Positions 29,976 to 41,635 are shown, numbered from the stretch's first letter. The stretch: 64,000 nucleotides of DNA from Caryophanales bacterium (GCA_016282375.1 JAEEKI010000019.1:1-64000); one strand, 5' to 3'. The notes: generated from the sequence alone by a model not told the origin. A program made the numbers and translations.

Positions 29976-30999
29976 ATAGAATATCTGTTTTTAAAACTAC
30001 AAATAATAATAAAATCATTAAGACAATATAAATAATCATCGCTATTTTATTATCTCCTAAAATATAGAAAATAGATACAATTGAAAATAAGATATTAATT
30101 GCATAAATAATTAAAATAGTTATTCTTGGTGAAAAACGCATCTTTAGTAATTGATGATGAAAATGTTCTTTATCTGGTTCCCCTATCTTTTTATGATGAA
30201 TTAATCTTCTTAAAATTGCTAACACGGTATCAAAAATAGGAATCGCTAAAATAATCACCGGTATTACTAAAGAAGTTAAAGTCGTAACCTTAAATCCAAG
30301 CAAAGCTATAATAGAAATCATGAATCCCAAGAAAGTAGAACCACAGTCCCCCATAAAAGTCTTAGCTGGAGGAAGATTATGGACTAAGAATCCTAATGTT
30401 GAACCAATCATTATTAAACATAAGATAATATCTAACCCATCTAAGCGATTTAAAATAAATGCTATAATAGCAACAGTTATAAAATATATAGAACTAATTC
30501 CTGCACATAATCCGTCCAAGCCATCAATTAAGTTTATTGCGTTAATTGCCCCTACAATAAAGAAAATTGATATCAATTGACCTATTAAAGTACCGAAAGA
30601 AAGATTAATACCTAAAAAAGATAATTCTGAAAAATATAACTTTCCATAGAAAACAACAATACATGCGGCAATAATTTGGACTAATAACTTATCTTTTGCT
30701 CTTAAAGATTTTATATCATCAAATAATCCTAACATAACTATAATAAATGAACCAATTAAAATGGATATCATTTGCGTAGTTACATTACCATAAGCAATAT
30801 ATCCAAATAAAAATGCACTATAAATAGCAAGTCCACCTAAACGAGGCATAGGTACTTTATGAACTTTTCTAGCATTAGGCATATCAAGTGCTCCTATATG
30901 ATGAGCAAGTTTTTTAGTTATATAAACACAAAAAAAACTAATTAAGAATGTAATTAATAATATTTCAATTATATTATGATTATTTACTACATAATTCAT
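29947..30999 (-). CDS. tagO: Undecaprenyl-phosphate N-acetylglucosaminyl-1-phosphate transferase (TagO/WecA/MraY family)
   Basis: HIGALDMPNARKVHKVPMPRLGGLAIY, NLIDGLDGLCAGIS, KTFMGDCGSTFLGF, IFDTVLAILRRL, HFHHQLL. Confidence 0.94.
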   Translation of the reverse strand: MNYVVNNHNIIEILLITFLISFFCVYITKKLAHHIGALDMPNARKVHKVPMPRLGGLAIYSAFLFGYIAYGNVTTQMISILIGSFIIVMLGLFDDIKSLRAKDKLLVQIIAACIVVFYGKLYFSELSFLGINLSFGTLIGQLISIFFIVGAINAINLIDGLDGLCAGISSIYFITVAIIAFILNRLDGLDIILCLIMIGSTLGFLVHNLPPAKTFMGDCGSTFLGFMISIIALLGFKVTTLTSLVIPVIILAIPIFDTVLAILRRLIHHKKIGEPDKEHFHHQLLKMRFSPRITILIIYAINILFSIVSIFYILGDNKIAMIIYIVLMILLLFVVLKTDILFDHKKRKEK

Positions 31000-31071
31000 T
31001 TAATTTACACCTATAAATATTATACCTTAATTAGGTCTAAAATAAAAGTTAAACTAAAAATCGTATGCCAA

Positions 31072-33585
31072 CTACTGTCCATTAAGAATAATCATTTGCA
31101 TGCCATACCAATCTTCATAAAGAATATCACTTATTTCATAATTAATACCATGTTGTTCAAATAATTTTACATAATTTACACCAAAATCATAACGAATAAA
31201 ATAAATAGTTTTTCCTTCATTTACAAAATTAACAATATCATCGATAGTAATATTATCTTTAATATTTCCAAACAAATCATCAATCATTTTCTCATTACTA
31301 CATTCATAGCAATAAATGGTTTTATTAGGATGATAATAAGCTTCGACCATCTGAAGATGAGTGTAATCAGAAACAATAAGAGCATCTTCAGGTATCTTTT
31401 CTTGATATTTACGATAGTCACTTTCATTATTTGTCATGACTATCTCATAACGAAGTAAATAATTAATACTTGCCGAAGCAGATATAACAAAAATAATAAA
31501 CAATACGCTAATAGAGTTTTTTTGACTAACTTTTTTACTAATCAAAATAGCCATTATAAACCATAGACATCCAAGACTAGGAAAAAGATATCTTGATACA
31601 AAAAGAGGTGTAATAAGTTTTGAAACAACAATACCAATAGTCATAACTATAAAAGGAATGACTATTCCCAAACTAGCATAGGCTTTATTTACTTTTTTAT
31701 CTTTACTAAGTAAATAGTATATGAAAACAAGCCAAATAATAAAAATTAAAGTTAAAGTCAATAACGATCCACTGGCAGCATCTAGTGTTTGAGCATAAAA
31801 GATGAATTGAAAATAACCAATAAAATCTCTCATCGTAATTTCCGGTATCCAAAAACCACCACTAACAGTCTTAATTTGAAATAGTACCACAATTATCCAT
31901 GGTAAATATAAAATGAAAGTAGTTAAACCACTAATAAACCATTTAACAAAGAAATTCTTATCCTTTCTAATAAGAGAAACAACAAAAAGATATATAAAGA
32001 AAAGAACAATGCATAAACATGAATATAGATGTGAATAAGCTGATAATAAGGAAAATATAACAAAAACAATCCAAGATTTTTTATCATTTTTCTTCAAGAT
32101 ATCCGCCATATATATATAAGCAATAGTTGTAAAACACATAGCCCAACTGTACATTCTAGCCTCTCCAAAGTATTGCATCATACTTGGCATACCAACCATA
32201 AAAAATAAGAAAATACTAGAAGCGAGATATCCATATTCCTTTCTAATCTTTGTAAAACAAATAACGACTAAAATCAATAATGGAATAAAAGATAATAGTT
32301 TTGCAGCAACAATTGAACTCATAAAAGGAAAAATCTTTTCTAATAATGGTAAAAAAAGTCTAATCAACCAATGATATAGCGGTGGATGAACATCATGAAT
32401 ATTTAGTTTAACAATAGAAAACAAACTATGTCTTAGCATTGCCAAAGAGCATGCTTCATCAGCCCAAATAGAATTGTTAAGAAGAATCATTAAGGAAAAG
32501 ATAATTATAATAATTGAGTAAATAACTAGTGAAACACTAAGCAATCTTTCATAATTATCTTTTTTTAAAGATCTTATTAAAAGACAAGATAACAAACTAG
32601 ATATTATTAAAACACCTAAAAACATAATTAAATTATTATCAAAAATAGATTCTAATTTGTATACTTGATATAAAAATAATAAATCAAGTACATAACCACT
32701 AAGATAAAAAATATATAATGCCAATTTTCCTATATAATTTGTATTAAGTTTTATAACGTCATTTATTTTCGAAGTAAGAGCTAATATAAACAATGAAGGA
32801 ATTATTAATAAGTGGGAAAAGAAATAATCATAATTAATAATAACACCCAAATGATGACTAACAACCCTACTTTCTAAAAATAATAATCCCATTCCTATGA
32901 AACAAAGAATATACCAAATATTCCGTGATTTTTTAAGTAAATCTTGGTTATATAATTTAAAATAGTAACCCAATCCAAAAAATAAAAAGCCACTGAAAAG
33001 AAAATTTATATTATTATTAAAAGTACCATGTAAAAATTCATATAATTGCTTAAAATTATTATTAATAATCAAAAAATCATAAGTATTAAATAGTAGACCA
33101 ACAACAAATAAAACGAAGAATAGTTTTAAAACATTTTGAAATAACCTCTTAGTATTAATAAAATACACCAACATCCCTGATAAAAACAATGTACCCATAA
33201 ACCAAGAAATATTTGATGAACTACATGTAATTATTTTCCACATTTGCGTAAGTATATTAAATAATGAAAAGTCATTATTTTTCATTAATTCAATAGCAAG
33301 TCCAGATGTTGCTAAAAATAAATAAAGTATTCCCGTCTTTTTAATAAAATCTTTTATTATAATATTACGATTATCATCATTAATTTTACTAGCTAGAAAA
33401 TAACCGCTTCCAAATAACAAAAATGGAACGCTAATTCGACATATCACTGTATATATATAATATGCCACTTTTGTATCACCAAACAGTTTAGTGTTTAATC
33501 CTAAAAATAATAAAACTAATAATAATTTAAGTATGTCCACTAAAGGATATGCTTTTTCGGAACTACTTTTCATTTTTACACCCAA
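31072..33585 (-). CDS. Fusion: N-terminal acyltransferase-3-like membrane domain plus C-terminal GT-C (GT39-like) domain
   Basis: N-terminal YPLVDILKLLLVLLFLGLN, PFLLFGSGYFLASK; C-terminal IWADEACSLAMLRHSLFSIVKLNIHDVHPPLYHWLIRLFLP. Confidence 0.7.
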   Translation of the reverse strand: MGVKMKSSSEKAYPLVDILKLLLVLLFLGLNTKLFGDTKVAYYIYTVICRISVPFLLFGSGYFLASKINDDNRNIIIKDFIKKTGILYLFLATSGLAIELMKNNDFSLFNILTQMWKIITCSSSNISWFMGTLFLSGMLVYFINTKRLFQNVLKLFFVLFVVGLLFNTYDFLIINNNFKQLYEFLHGTFNNNINFLFSGFLFFGLGYYFKLYNQDLLKKSRNIWYILCFIGMGLLFLESRVVSHHLGVIINYDYFFSHLLIIPSLFILALTSKINDVIKLNTNYIGKLALYIFYLSGYVLDLLFLYQVYKLESIFDNNLIMFLGVLIISSLLSCLLIRSLKKDNYERLLSVSLVIYSIIIIIFSLMILLNNSIWADEACSLAMLRHSLFSIVKLNIHDVHPPLYHWLIRLFLPLLEKIFPFMSSIVAAKLLSFIPLLILVVICFTKIRKEYGYLASSIFLFFMVGMPSMMQYFGEARMYSWAMCFTTIAYIYMADILKKNDKKSWIVFVIFSLLSAYSHLYSCLCIVLFFIYLFVVSLIRKDKNFFVKWFISGLTTFILYLPWIIVVLFQIKTVSGGFWIPEITMRDFIGYFQFIFYAQTLDAASGSLLTLTLIFIIWLVFIYYLLSKDKKVNKAYASLGIVIPFIVMTIGIVVSKLITPLFVSRYLFPSLGCLWFIMAILISKKVSQKNSISVLFIIFVISASASINYLLRYEIVMTNNESDYRKYQEKIPEDALIVSDYTHLQMVEAYYHPNKTIYCYECSNEKMIDDLFGNIKDNITIDDIVNFVNEGKTIYFIRYDFGVNYVKLFEQHGINYEISDILYEDWYGMQMIILNGQ

Positions 33586-33588
33586 TTT

Positions 33589-34032
33589 CTAACTATCTAC
33601 TTCTTTTTTTACAAATACAAGTAACTTACTAAATAAATAATTCAATACTATTATTACAATATTAGAGATAATTTTCATTATCTTATCATTCCAATGTAAA
33701 AGAGTTACTGTAACAAACATAATTAACATGTCTACTAGCAAAGTAATAATACGTGCCCCATAGAACTTTGCAGCTTCTTTTTTAATATTTTTATCTTTAC
33801 TCTTAAAAACAATCTTACGATTAGCTACATAAGCAAAAGTAGCAGCAAACACCCAAGAAACAATATTAGCAATCTGTAATTCAATAGCATTCTTAGGATC
33901 TAATACTGTATATACTAATATATAATAAGTTGCTAAACTAACAATTGTTGATAAAACTCCAATTATTAAATAATTGATTATTTCTTCATATTTTTTATAT
34001 ATGTTAAAAAACTTCTTAACTATTTTTTTCAT
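33589..34032 (-). CDS. GtrA-like flippase family protein
   Basis: INYLIIGVLSTIVSLATYYILVYTVLDPKNAIELQIANIVSWVFAATFAYVANRKIVFKS. Confidence 0.9.
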   Translation of the reverse strand: MKKIVKKFFNIYKKYEEIINYLIIGVLSTIVSLATYYILVYTVLDPKNAIELQIANIVSWVFAATFAYVANRKIVFKSKDKNIKKEAAKFYGARIITLLVDMLIMFVTVTLLHWNDKIMKIISNIVIIVLNYLFSKLLVFVKKEVDS

Positions 34033-34127
34033 TACAAACTACCCTTCACTATAAAAAACACTATCATTAGTCATCTTCTTTATATACATTATACATTAAA
34101 TACTCCCAAAATAAAAGAAAAACAAGT

Positions 34128-35057
34128 TTACCTTGTTCTTACTCTAACTTTTCCAAACTCCATAATATCTGGTATAACTCTAACTAAATTTCCTTCTTCA
34201 TCATATTCTAAATCAGCAAAGAAGCAGCTTCTTACACACTCTACTCCCATTTTTTCAAACATAGGCATTTGATCCATCAAAGCTCCATTTTGAAAAACAT
34301 GCGTATTTGTAAATTTGGTATAGAAAGGTCGATGAACATGTCCTAAAGCCAAAATATCAGGATGATTTTCACTAGGCATTAAATCATAATATTTTTGAGC
34401 ACTTTCCAAAATACCATTGTGATTATGTGTATATCCATGATACATATGTACTTTTACTTTATCAAATAACACATCAGCTTTGTCACTACCAAGATAAATA
34501 ATATCAGGTCTATTAGCATCAATCTCTTTTAAGATATCTACTCCATCACACCTCATGAATGAATCATCATGATTACCAGATATAGTATAAAGTTTGATAT
34601 TTTTAGAACATGGATGAATATTTATAACATAGTCAACCATATCTCTAACAGTATGAACTCGTTGATTTTTTATTCTTTCACCATTTCGATAACCATTACC
34701 ATCAGTAAAATCACCACAACATAAAATGGTATCAATTCCTTTTTCTTCACAAAGCTGATATATATATTCTATTAAATCAGGTCGATCATATAGTGATCCA
34801 TAATGAATATCAGATAAAATACACACTTTTTTATTATTATTAGTTACTATTCTTGAAACACGCCTAGTTTGTTCATTAGGCACTATTTTTACTGGTGAGC
34901 CATTTAAAACATCAAATGGTTGACCATTCTTTTTGAGTTCTAAAACCGTTTCATATAGCGTAGACATATCAATTTCTAAAGTTTCACAGATTTCTTCGGC
35001 CGTACGTTTTTTACCAATCATATATTTAATTTTTCCAATTGCTTCCTTATCTAACAT
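34128..35057 (-). CDS. Metallophosphoesterase with N-terminal HTH-like region
   Basis: ILSDIHYGS, CCGDFTDGNG, ISGNHDDSF, LALGHVHRPF. Confidence 0.88.
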   Translation of the reverse strand: MLDKEAIGKIKYMIGKKRTAEEICETLEIDMSTLYETVLELKKNGQPFDVLNGSPVKIVPNEQTRRVSRIVTNNNKKVCILSDIHYGSLYDRPDLIEYIYQLCEEKGIDTILCCGDFTDGNGYRNGERIKNQRVHTVRDMVDYVINIHPCSKNIKLYTISGNHDDSFMRCDGVDILKEIDANRPDIIYLGSDKADVLFDKVKVHMYHGYTHNHNGILESAQKYYDLMPSENHPDILALGHVHRPFYTKFTNTHVFQNGALMDQMPMFEKMGVECVRSCFFADLEYDEEGNLVRVIPDIMEFGKVRVRTR

Positions 35058-35117
35058 ACAACCATCCCTGACTTCTAGATAAATTTTATCAAATATTTAG
35101 AAAATTAGCAAAAAAAT

Positions 35118-35147
35118 TAGTGATTTTTTTACAAGTTATGCTATAAT
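35118..35147 (+). promoter_or_regulatory. Sigma-A-like promoter with extended -10 for typA
   Basis: TGCTATAAT (TATAAT at 35142-35147). Confidence 0.6.
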
Positions 35148-35174
35148 ACCAAAAGGAAAAAACGGGTGATATAG

Positions 35175-36986
35175 ATGAACAAAATTAAAAATGTGGCGAT
35201 AATAGCCCATGTAGACCATGGAAAAACAACATTAGTTGATGAAATATTAAAATATACAGGAACATTTAGAGAAAACGAAAATATTGATGCTCTTTCCATG
35301 GACTCTAATGATATTGAAAAAGAAAGAGGCATTACCATCTTAGCTAAAACTACCGCTGTTATGTATAAAGATTATAAAATTAATATAGTCGATACTCCGG
35401 GACATGCCGATTTTGGTGGCGAAGTTGAAAGAATCATGAAAATGGTTGATGGCGTTCTTTTAGTGGTTGATGCTTATGAAGGACCGATGCCTCAGACAAG
35501 ATTCGTATTAAAAAAAGCATTAGAATCAGGATGTAAACCAATTGTAGTTATTAATAAGGTTGATAAACCAACTTCTAGAGTAAAAGAAGTTGTTGATGAA
35601 GTGTTAGAACTTTTCTTAGAACTAGGTGCTACGGATGAACAAATCGACTTTAAAGTCGTTTACGCTTCAGCAGCTAATGGAACTTCTTCCTTATCTCCAG
35701 ATCCAAGTACCCAAGAACACTCTTTCGAAGGATTACTTGATTTAATTATTTCTGAGATTGATGATCCAACTGGTAATGAAGATGCTCCATTTCAATTCCA
35801 ACCTGCTCTACTTGACTATAATGACTATGTAGGAAGAATTGCCATTGGTCGAATCTTTAATGGTAAAGTTAAAACTGGGCAAATGGTTAATTGTTTAAGA
35901 TTAGATGGCACAGAAAAACAATTTAGAATTCAAAAATTATTTGGTTTTAAAGGATTAAAACGTTTAGAAATTGAATCAGCTTCAGTTGGTGACATCGTTG
36001 CTATTGCTGGTCTTGAAGATATCTGTGTTGGGGAAACCATCACAGAAACTAATAATCATGAAAGACTACCTATTCTTCACATCGATGAACCAACTCTCCA
36101 AATGACCTTTGGTGTTAATACTTCACCATTTTCTGGTCAAGATGGTAAGATTCTTACTTCAAGAAAAATTGGCGAAAGATTATTTAAGGAAACCCAAAGA
36201 GATGTATCACTAAAAGTGGAACAATTAGATAGTGAAAACTTTAAAGTATTAGGACGTGGTGAATTACACCTTTCAATACTTATTGAAAATATGCGTCGTG
36301 AAAGCTTTGAAATCGAAGTTTCTAAACCTCAAGTTATTATTAAAGAAATCGATGGTATTAAATGTGAGCCATACGAGGATTTACAAATTGAAATAGCTGA
36401 TGAATATATGGGTGGTGTTATCGAAGAATTATCGACACGGGGCGCTATCATGGATAATATGACCCATTTAGGTAATCTTTTAAGAATAACATATACGATT
36501 CCTTCTAGAGGTCTAATTGGTTTTTCAACTAATTTTATGACACTTACCAAAGGTTATGGAATTATGAACCATACTTTCAAAGAATATCTTCCATGTACCG
36601 AAATTAATATTGGAGAAAGAAAACTTGGTGTTCTAGTTTCTAGCGAACAAGGAAAAGCTACAGCTTATTCCCTAGGTGCACTTGAAGATCGTGGTATCAT
36701 GTTTGTAGAACCAAATACTGATGTATATGAAGGTATGATTGTTGGTGAATGTAATCGTGATAATGACCTTGCCGTTAACGTTGTTAAGGGAAAAGAATTA
36801 ACTAACACAAGAAGCGCTTATGCTGATAAAACAGTTGTTTTAAAAAGACCTAGACCTATTACACTAGAATATGCTCTTGATTATATCAATCAAGATGAAC
36901 TAGTCGAAGTAACCCCACATAATATTCGTTTAAGAAAAAGAATTCTTAATACGGAAGCAAGAAAGAAATTTGATGCAAAAAAATAA
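35175..36986 (+). CDS. typA: Translational GTPase TypA/BipA
   Basis: [49 protein letters not shown], full length. Confidence 0.98.
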   Translation: MNKIKNVAIIAHVDHGKTTLVDEILKYTGTFRENENIDALSMDSNDIEKERGITILAKTTAVMYKDYKINIVDTPGHADFGGEVERIMKMVDGVLLVVDAYEGPMPQTRFVLKKALESGCKPIVVINKVDKPTSRVKEVVDEVLELFLELGATDEQIDFKVVYASAANGTSSLSPDPSTQEHSFEGLLDLIISEIDDPTGNEDAPFQFQPALLDYNDYVGRIAIGRIFNGKVKTGQMVNCLRLDGTEKQFRIQKLFGFKGLKRLEIESASVGDIVAIAGLEDICVGETITETNNHERLPILHIDEPTLQMTFGVNTSPFSGQDGKILTSRKIGERLFKETQRDVSLKVEQLDSENFKVLGRGELHLSILIENMRRESFEIEVSKPQVIIKEIDGIKCEPYEDLQIEIADEYMGGVIEELSTRGAIMDNMTHLGNLLRITYTIPSRGLIGFSTNFMTLTKGYGIMNHTFKEYLPCTEINIGERKLGVLVSSEQGKATAYSLGALEDRGIMFVEPNTDVYEGMIVGECNRDNDLAVNVVKGKELTNTRSAYADKTVVLKRPRPITLEYALDYINQDELVEVTPHNIRLRKRILNTEARKKFDAKK

Positions 36987-37008
36987 GAGTTTCAAGACTC
37001 TTATTTTT
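36986..37008 (+). terminator. typA terminator
   Basis: AATAAGAGTTTCAAGACTCTTATTTTT. Confidence 0.75.
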
Positions 37009-37919
37009 AAATTAATTCATATTCACGAGATATAATTCGCTTATCTGAACAATACTTTATAACATAATTATTATCCTGTTTACAAATAATAATTCCTATT
37101 GTTTTATCTTGATTAATTCTTCTTATGTTTTCATCTATATAATTCATATATATTTGTACTTGACCTATATGCTCTTTCTTTAATTCAGATATTTTTAATT
37201 CCACTACAACAAAGCAATTATAATCGTAATTAAACAGTAATAAATCTATATAGTTAAATGTATTTCCCATTTTAATTTTATATTCATTTTTGACAAAGGC
37301 AAAACCATTGCCTAACTCTTCTAAAAAAGAGGGAATATCTTCAAGAATTAATTTTTGTAAGACTTTTTCAGTAACTAGTTCATATTTATCATTACTTTTA
37401 ATAATGATAGGATTTTTAACTAAGTCCAATATACTAGAATTCTGATTATTATATACTAGCTTATTTTTAGTTTCTTTTGGAATTCTCTCATATTCACAGT
37501 TTTTAATTCTTGTTATTAGTTCCCGATAGCCTAAATTATCATATATTGCAACATTTATATAATAAACAATTTTATCATCATCATTGATTGATAATAGTTC
37601 TCTATAATGTGACCAACTTAATTGTGAACGCAATGCGTTCAGTTTGTTATTTTTTAAATTTCAAATAAAACCTTCGCATATTCATAAGATTTCTATAACT
37701 ATATTTTTTGTCTTTCAATTCTATTATTAGTCTTTTTGAATACTCTTTTATTAAACCTTCACCATATTTTGCTCTTATATCACCGCCTTGTGCTTCAACT
37801 ATTAGTTTACCAACATTGTAGTAAGTTTCCACATCACTTTTGTTCTTACTATACTCTTTTATTCTTTTATAAATTTCATTAGTAATTAAAAGGCCCTTTA
37901 TTTGTTCATAATAATTCAT
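37007..37919 (-). pseudogene. DUF1016 (YhcG/PDDEXK nuclease) family gene split into two ORFs (37647-37919 and 37007-37633)
   Basis: The two ORFs align end to end with the intact paralog 42953-43843; frame changes after FYLKFKK at an A6 run (AAATTTAAAAAATAA). Confidence 0.8.
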
Positions 37920-38019
37920 TTTGATTATCTCCCTTCACTTATACATATACAGGGAAAATTTTCAATTTCCTTTTTTTATGAACAAATTTGCATAAAAAAA
38001 GGGTTATTAAACTCTTTTT

Positions 38020-39939
38020 CTAATCAAGTTCTAACTTACCAGTATATAGATTATAATACTCACCTTTTTCTTTTAAAAGATCTTCATGAGTACCACGTTC
38101 TATAATACGACCGTTTTCCATAACCATAATTGCTTTGGCATTTTGAATTGTTGATAATCTGTGGGCAATTACAAATACTGTTCTTCCTTCCATCAACTTA
38201 TCCATACCTTCTTGAACTATTTTTTCCGTTCTTGTATCAATCGAAGATGTTGCTTCATCAAGTATCATAACTGGTGGATTTAAAAGTGCACAACGTGCTA
38301 TTGCTAATAATTGCCTTTGACCTTGCGATAAACTTGCCCCATTTGAGGTAATAACTGTTTGATATCCATCAGGTAAATTACGAATAAAATAATCAGCATT
38401 AGCTAACTTAGCCGCTTTAATACATTCTTCATCACTAGCATCTAGTTTACTATAACGAATATTATCCATAATGGTTCCGGTAAATAGATTAGTGTCTTGT
38501 AAAACCATTCCAAATGACTTTCGTAAATCATTCTTATCAATTAACTTAATATCAATACCATCATAAGTAATGCTGCCTTTTTCTACTTCATAAAAAGCGT
38601 TAATTAAATTTGTTACGGTTGTTTTACCTGCTCCGGTGGAACCCACAAAAGCAATCTTTTGACCAGGTTTAGCATATAAAGAAATATTATGTAATACTTC
38701 TTTTTCTGGATCGTAGCCGAAACTTACATCATTAAATCTAACATCACCTTTAAGTTCAATTAGGGAACCATCATCCATTTTCCAAGCCCATTTAGATGTT
38801 TCTTCCTTAACTTCGATTAATTCATTATTTTTAACTTTAACATTAACAAGTTTAACAGTTCCTTTATTTTCTTCAGGCTTTTGATCCATTAAATCAAAGA
38901 TTCTTGCAGCGCCAGATAAAGCCATAATTATAAAGTTTAGTTGTTGTGATACTCTAGTAATTGGGAAAGTAAAACTCTTTGTTAAAGTTAAAAATGCGGC
39001 AATTGTTCCTAAAGTAATTAAACTACCGTTTGGTAAAAAAATAGCAAATAAACCTCCAAAAATAGCAATTATAACATAAGTAATATTACCTAAATTTGCC
39101 ATCATCGGCATTAACATATTGGCATAGATATTGGCTTTGGTACTATTATTACATAGTTCATTATTTATTTTATCAAAGTCTTTTTTTACGACATCTTCAT
39201 GAGTAAAAACTTTAATTACTTTTTGACCATCAATCATTTCTTCAATAAAGCCATTTACTTTACCTAAAGATTGTTGTTGAGCTACAAAATATTTTCCACT
39301 TTTCTTAGCAAATTTACCTGAAATAAGTAGCATTAAAAATATACAAACTAATAATACAAGTGTTAATAAAAAGTTTAAATAAATCATTGAAACAAATGTT
39401 GAAATAATGGTTATTAAACTAGCAAAAGTATTTGGTAAACTTTGCGAAATCATTTGTCTTAATGTATCGGTATCATTAGTATAGTGACTCATAATATCAC
39501 CATGGGAATTACTATCAAAATATCTGATTGGTAATTTTTCCATCTTTTGGAACATATCATCCCGAATATCTTTCAAAACGCCTTGGGAAATATTTACCAT
39601 TAAGCGATTATAAATATACATTGTTATAATAGCTATTAGAAAAATACCACCCATCGCCATTAAAGCCTTAATTAAAGGAGCATAATCTTTATCAATACTA
39701 TTTACTAAAGGTGTTATATAATCATCAATTAAACTTTTTAAGAATAATTGACCATATACTTCAGCAACCGAAGATATAATAATACAAGCAATAACAATAA
39801 TAATAGTTACTCGATGTCTAAAAATATAACTGAATAATCTTTTAATTGTACCCTTTTTAATTGGCTTTTTCTTAATACCTTGGGCCATTTTCATTTGACT
39901 ATTATTCATCTTACTTAACCCCCTTTTTTTGAGAATCAT
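38020..39939 (-). CDS. ABC exporter (ATPase-permease), heterodimer subunit
   Basis: ABC membrane domain, GSTGAGKTTVTNLI, SQGQRQLLAIARCALLNPPVMILDEATSSID. Confidence 0.93.
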   Translation of the reverse strand: MILKKRGLSKMNNSQMKMAQGIKKKPIKKGTIKRLFSYIFRHRVTIIIVIACIIISSVAEVYGQLFLKSLIDDYITPLVNSIDKDYAPLIKALMAMGGIFLIAIITMYIYNRLMVNISQGVLKDIRDDMFQKMEKLPIRYFDSNSHGDIMSHYTNDTDTLRQMISQSLPNTFASLITIISTFVSMIYLNFLLTLVLLVCIFLMLLISGKFAKKSGKYFVAQQQSLGKVNGFIEEMIDGQKVIKVFTHEDVVKKDFDKINNELCNNSTKANIYANMLMPMMANLGNITYVIIAIFGGLFAIFLPNGSLITLGTIAAFLTLTKSFTFPITRVSQQLNFIIMALSGAARIFDLMDQKPEENKGTVKLVNVKVKNNELIEVKEETSKWAWKMDDGSLIELKGDVRFNDVSFGYDPEKEVLHNISLYAKPGQKIAFVGSTGAGKTTVTNLINAFYEVEKGSITYDGIDIKLIDKNDLRKSFGMVLQDTNLFTGTIMDNIRYSKLDASDEECIKAAKLANADYFIRNLPDGYQTVITSNGASLSQGQRQLLAIARCALLNPPVMILDEATSSIDTRTEKIVQEGMDKLMEGRTVFVIAHRLSTIQNAKAIMVMENGRIIERGTHEDLLKEKGEYYNLYTGKLELD

Positions 39940-41635
39940 TTATCTCTCGATAAATCTTTGATGTTTTCATTAAGTTCTTAGGTGTATCAAAGTCTACTAT
40001 CTTACCTTCATCAATAACAATAACACGATCGGCATCCTCGACCGAAGAAATTCTTTGGGCAATAACTATTTTTGTTACTTCGGGCATAAATTCTTTTAAA
40101 TTGTTACGAATTTTAGCATCCGTCATTGTATCACAAGCGCTCGTCGAATCATCAAAAATAATTATTTTTGGTTTTTTCAATAGAGCTCTTGCAATCGCTA
40201 ATCTTTGCTTTTGACCTCCACTAACATTTGTAGCCCCTTGTTCAATATAATAATCTAATCCATTTTCAAACTTCGAAATAAACTCTGTTGCACATGCTAA
40301 ATTACAAGCTACCATTATTTCTTCATCAGTTGCCTTGGCATCTCCCCATTTTAAGTTATCACGAATCGTTCCCGAAAATAATACATTTTTTTGTAAGACC
40401 ATCGAAACAGCATCACGAAGAGCATAAAGACGATAATCTTTAACATTTATTCCACCAACAAGAACCTCACCTTTCATTGGATCATATAATCTAGGTAATA
40501 AATTAACAAGCGTAGATTTTCCCGAACCAGTTGCCCCAATAATACCAATTGTTTCACCTGACTTAATATTTAAATTAATGTTATCTAAAGCTAACTTAGA
40601 TTCATCATCACTATAAGAAAAATCAACATTCTTAAATTCAATATCCCCATTAGGCACATGATCAAATACACAATCACTATCTTTAATATCAGGTTCTTCA
40701 TCAAGTAATTCCACAACTCTTTTCATCGAAGGAAGGGAAATAATAATCATGACATAAATCATAGAAAGCATCATTAAACTAGATAAAATACCCATTGAGT
40801 ACGTAAATAATGAAGCAAGTTGCCCAGTAGTTAAATTACCTGCCACAATGGATTTAGCACCAATATAGCAAATTAAAATAACGGAAAAATATAAAGCAAA
40901 GTCCATAATTGCACTATTAGAGGCCACAATCTTTTCAGCCTTTGTAAATAGTTTATATATTTTTTCAGATACTATATCAAACTTTTCTATTTCATGCTCT
41001 TCACGTACATAGGATTTTACTACTCTAATTCCTCCAACATTTTCTTTAACAACGTTATTAAGTTCATCATATGTCTTAAATACTTTTTCAAAATATGGAT
41101 GAACGATTCTAACAATAATGATTAATAAAGCAAATACAATTGGTACTACAATAAAGAATATTAAAGATATTTTTTTATTAATAATAAACACCATTAATAA
41201 AGAAAAAATAAACATCAAAGGTGCTCTTACCGCAATTCTAATAATCATTTGATATGAATTTTGCACATTTGTTACATCAGTAGTAAGCCTTGTAATAATA
41301 CTTGATGTTGAATATTTGTCGATATTTTTAAAAGAATAATCTTGAACTTTATAATACAAATCATGTCTTAAATTTTTAGCAAATCCATTCGAAGCAATTG
41401 ATGCAAAACGACCCGCTATCATCCCAAAACATAAGGAGAATAAAGCACATATAACAAGTAATATACCAATTGTTATAATATTATTTAAATCCCCAGTTTC
41501 AATACCATTATCGAGTAACTTAGCCATTAAAATAGGAATTAAAACTTCCATTAAGACTTCACCTAACATAAAGACTGGTGTCAAAATAGATTCTTTTTTA
41601 TATTCACGAACGGACTTTAAAATCTTTTTAATCAT
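39911..41635 (-). CDS. ABC exporter (ATPase-permease), heterodimer partner
   Basis: GATGSGKSTLVNLLPRLYDP, SGGQKQRLAIARALLKKPKIIIFDDSTSACD (degenerate D instead of E after Walker B). Confidence 0.93.
   Translation of the reverse strand: MIKKILKSVREYKKESILTPVFMLGEVLMEVLIPILMAKLLDNGIETGDLNNIITIGILLVICALFSLCFGMIAGRFASIASNGFAKNLRHDLYYKVQDYSFKNIDKYSTSSIITRLTTDVTNVQNSYQMIIRIAVRAPLMFIFSLLMVFIINKKISLIFFIVVPIVFALLIIIVRIVHPYFEKVFKTYDELNNVVKENVGGIRVVKSYVREEHEIEKFDIVSEKIYKLFTKAEKIVASNSAIMDFALYFSVILICYIGAKSIVAGNLTTGQLASLFTYSMGILSSLMMLSMIYVMIIISLPSMKRVVELLDEEPDIKDSDCVFDHVPNGDIEFKNVDFSYSDDESKLALDNINLNIKSGETIGIIGATGSGKSTLVNLLPRLYDPMKGEVLVGGINVKDYRLYALRDAVSMVLQKNVLFSGTIRDNLKWGDAKATDEEIMVACNLACATEFISKFENGLDYYIEQGATNVSGGQKQRLAIARALLKKPKIIIFDDSTSACDTMTDAKIRNNLKEFMPEVTKIVIAQRISSVEDADRVIVIDEGKIVDFDTPKNLMKTSKIYREINDSQKKGVK

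Noticed and set aside
37640-37660. Programmed -1 ribosomal frameshift in the split DUF1016 gene
   Set aside because: The zero-frame context TTT AAA AAA TAA is not a canonical X XXY YYZ slippery site; a simple indel or read error is more likely.
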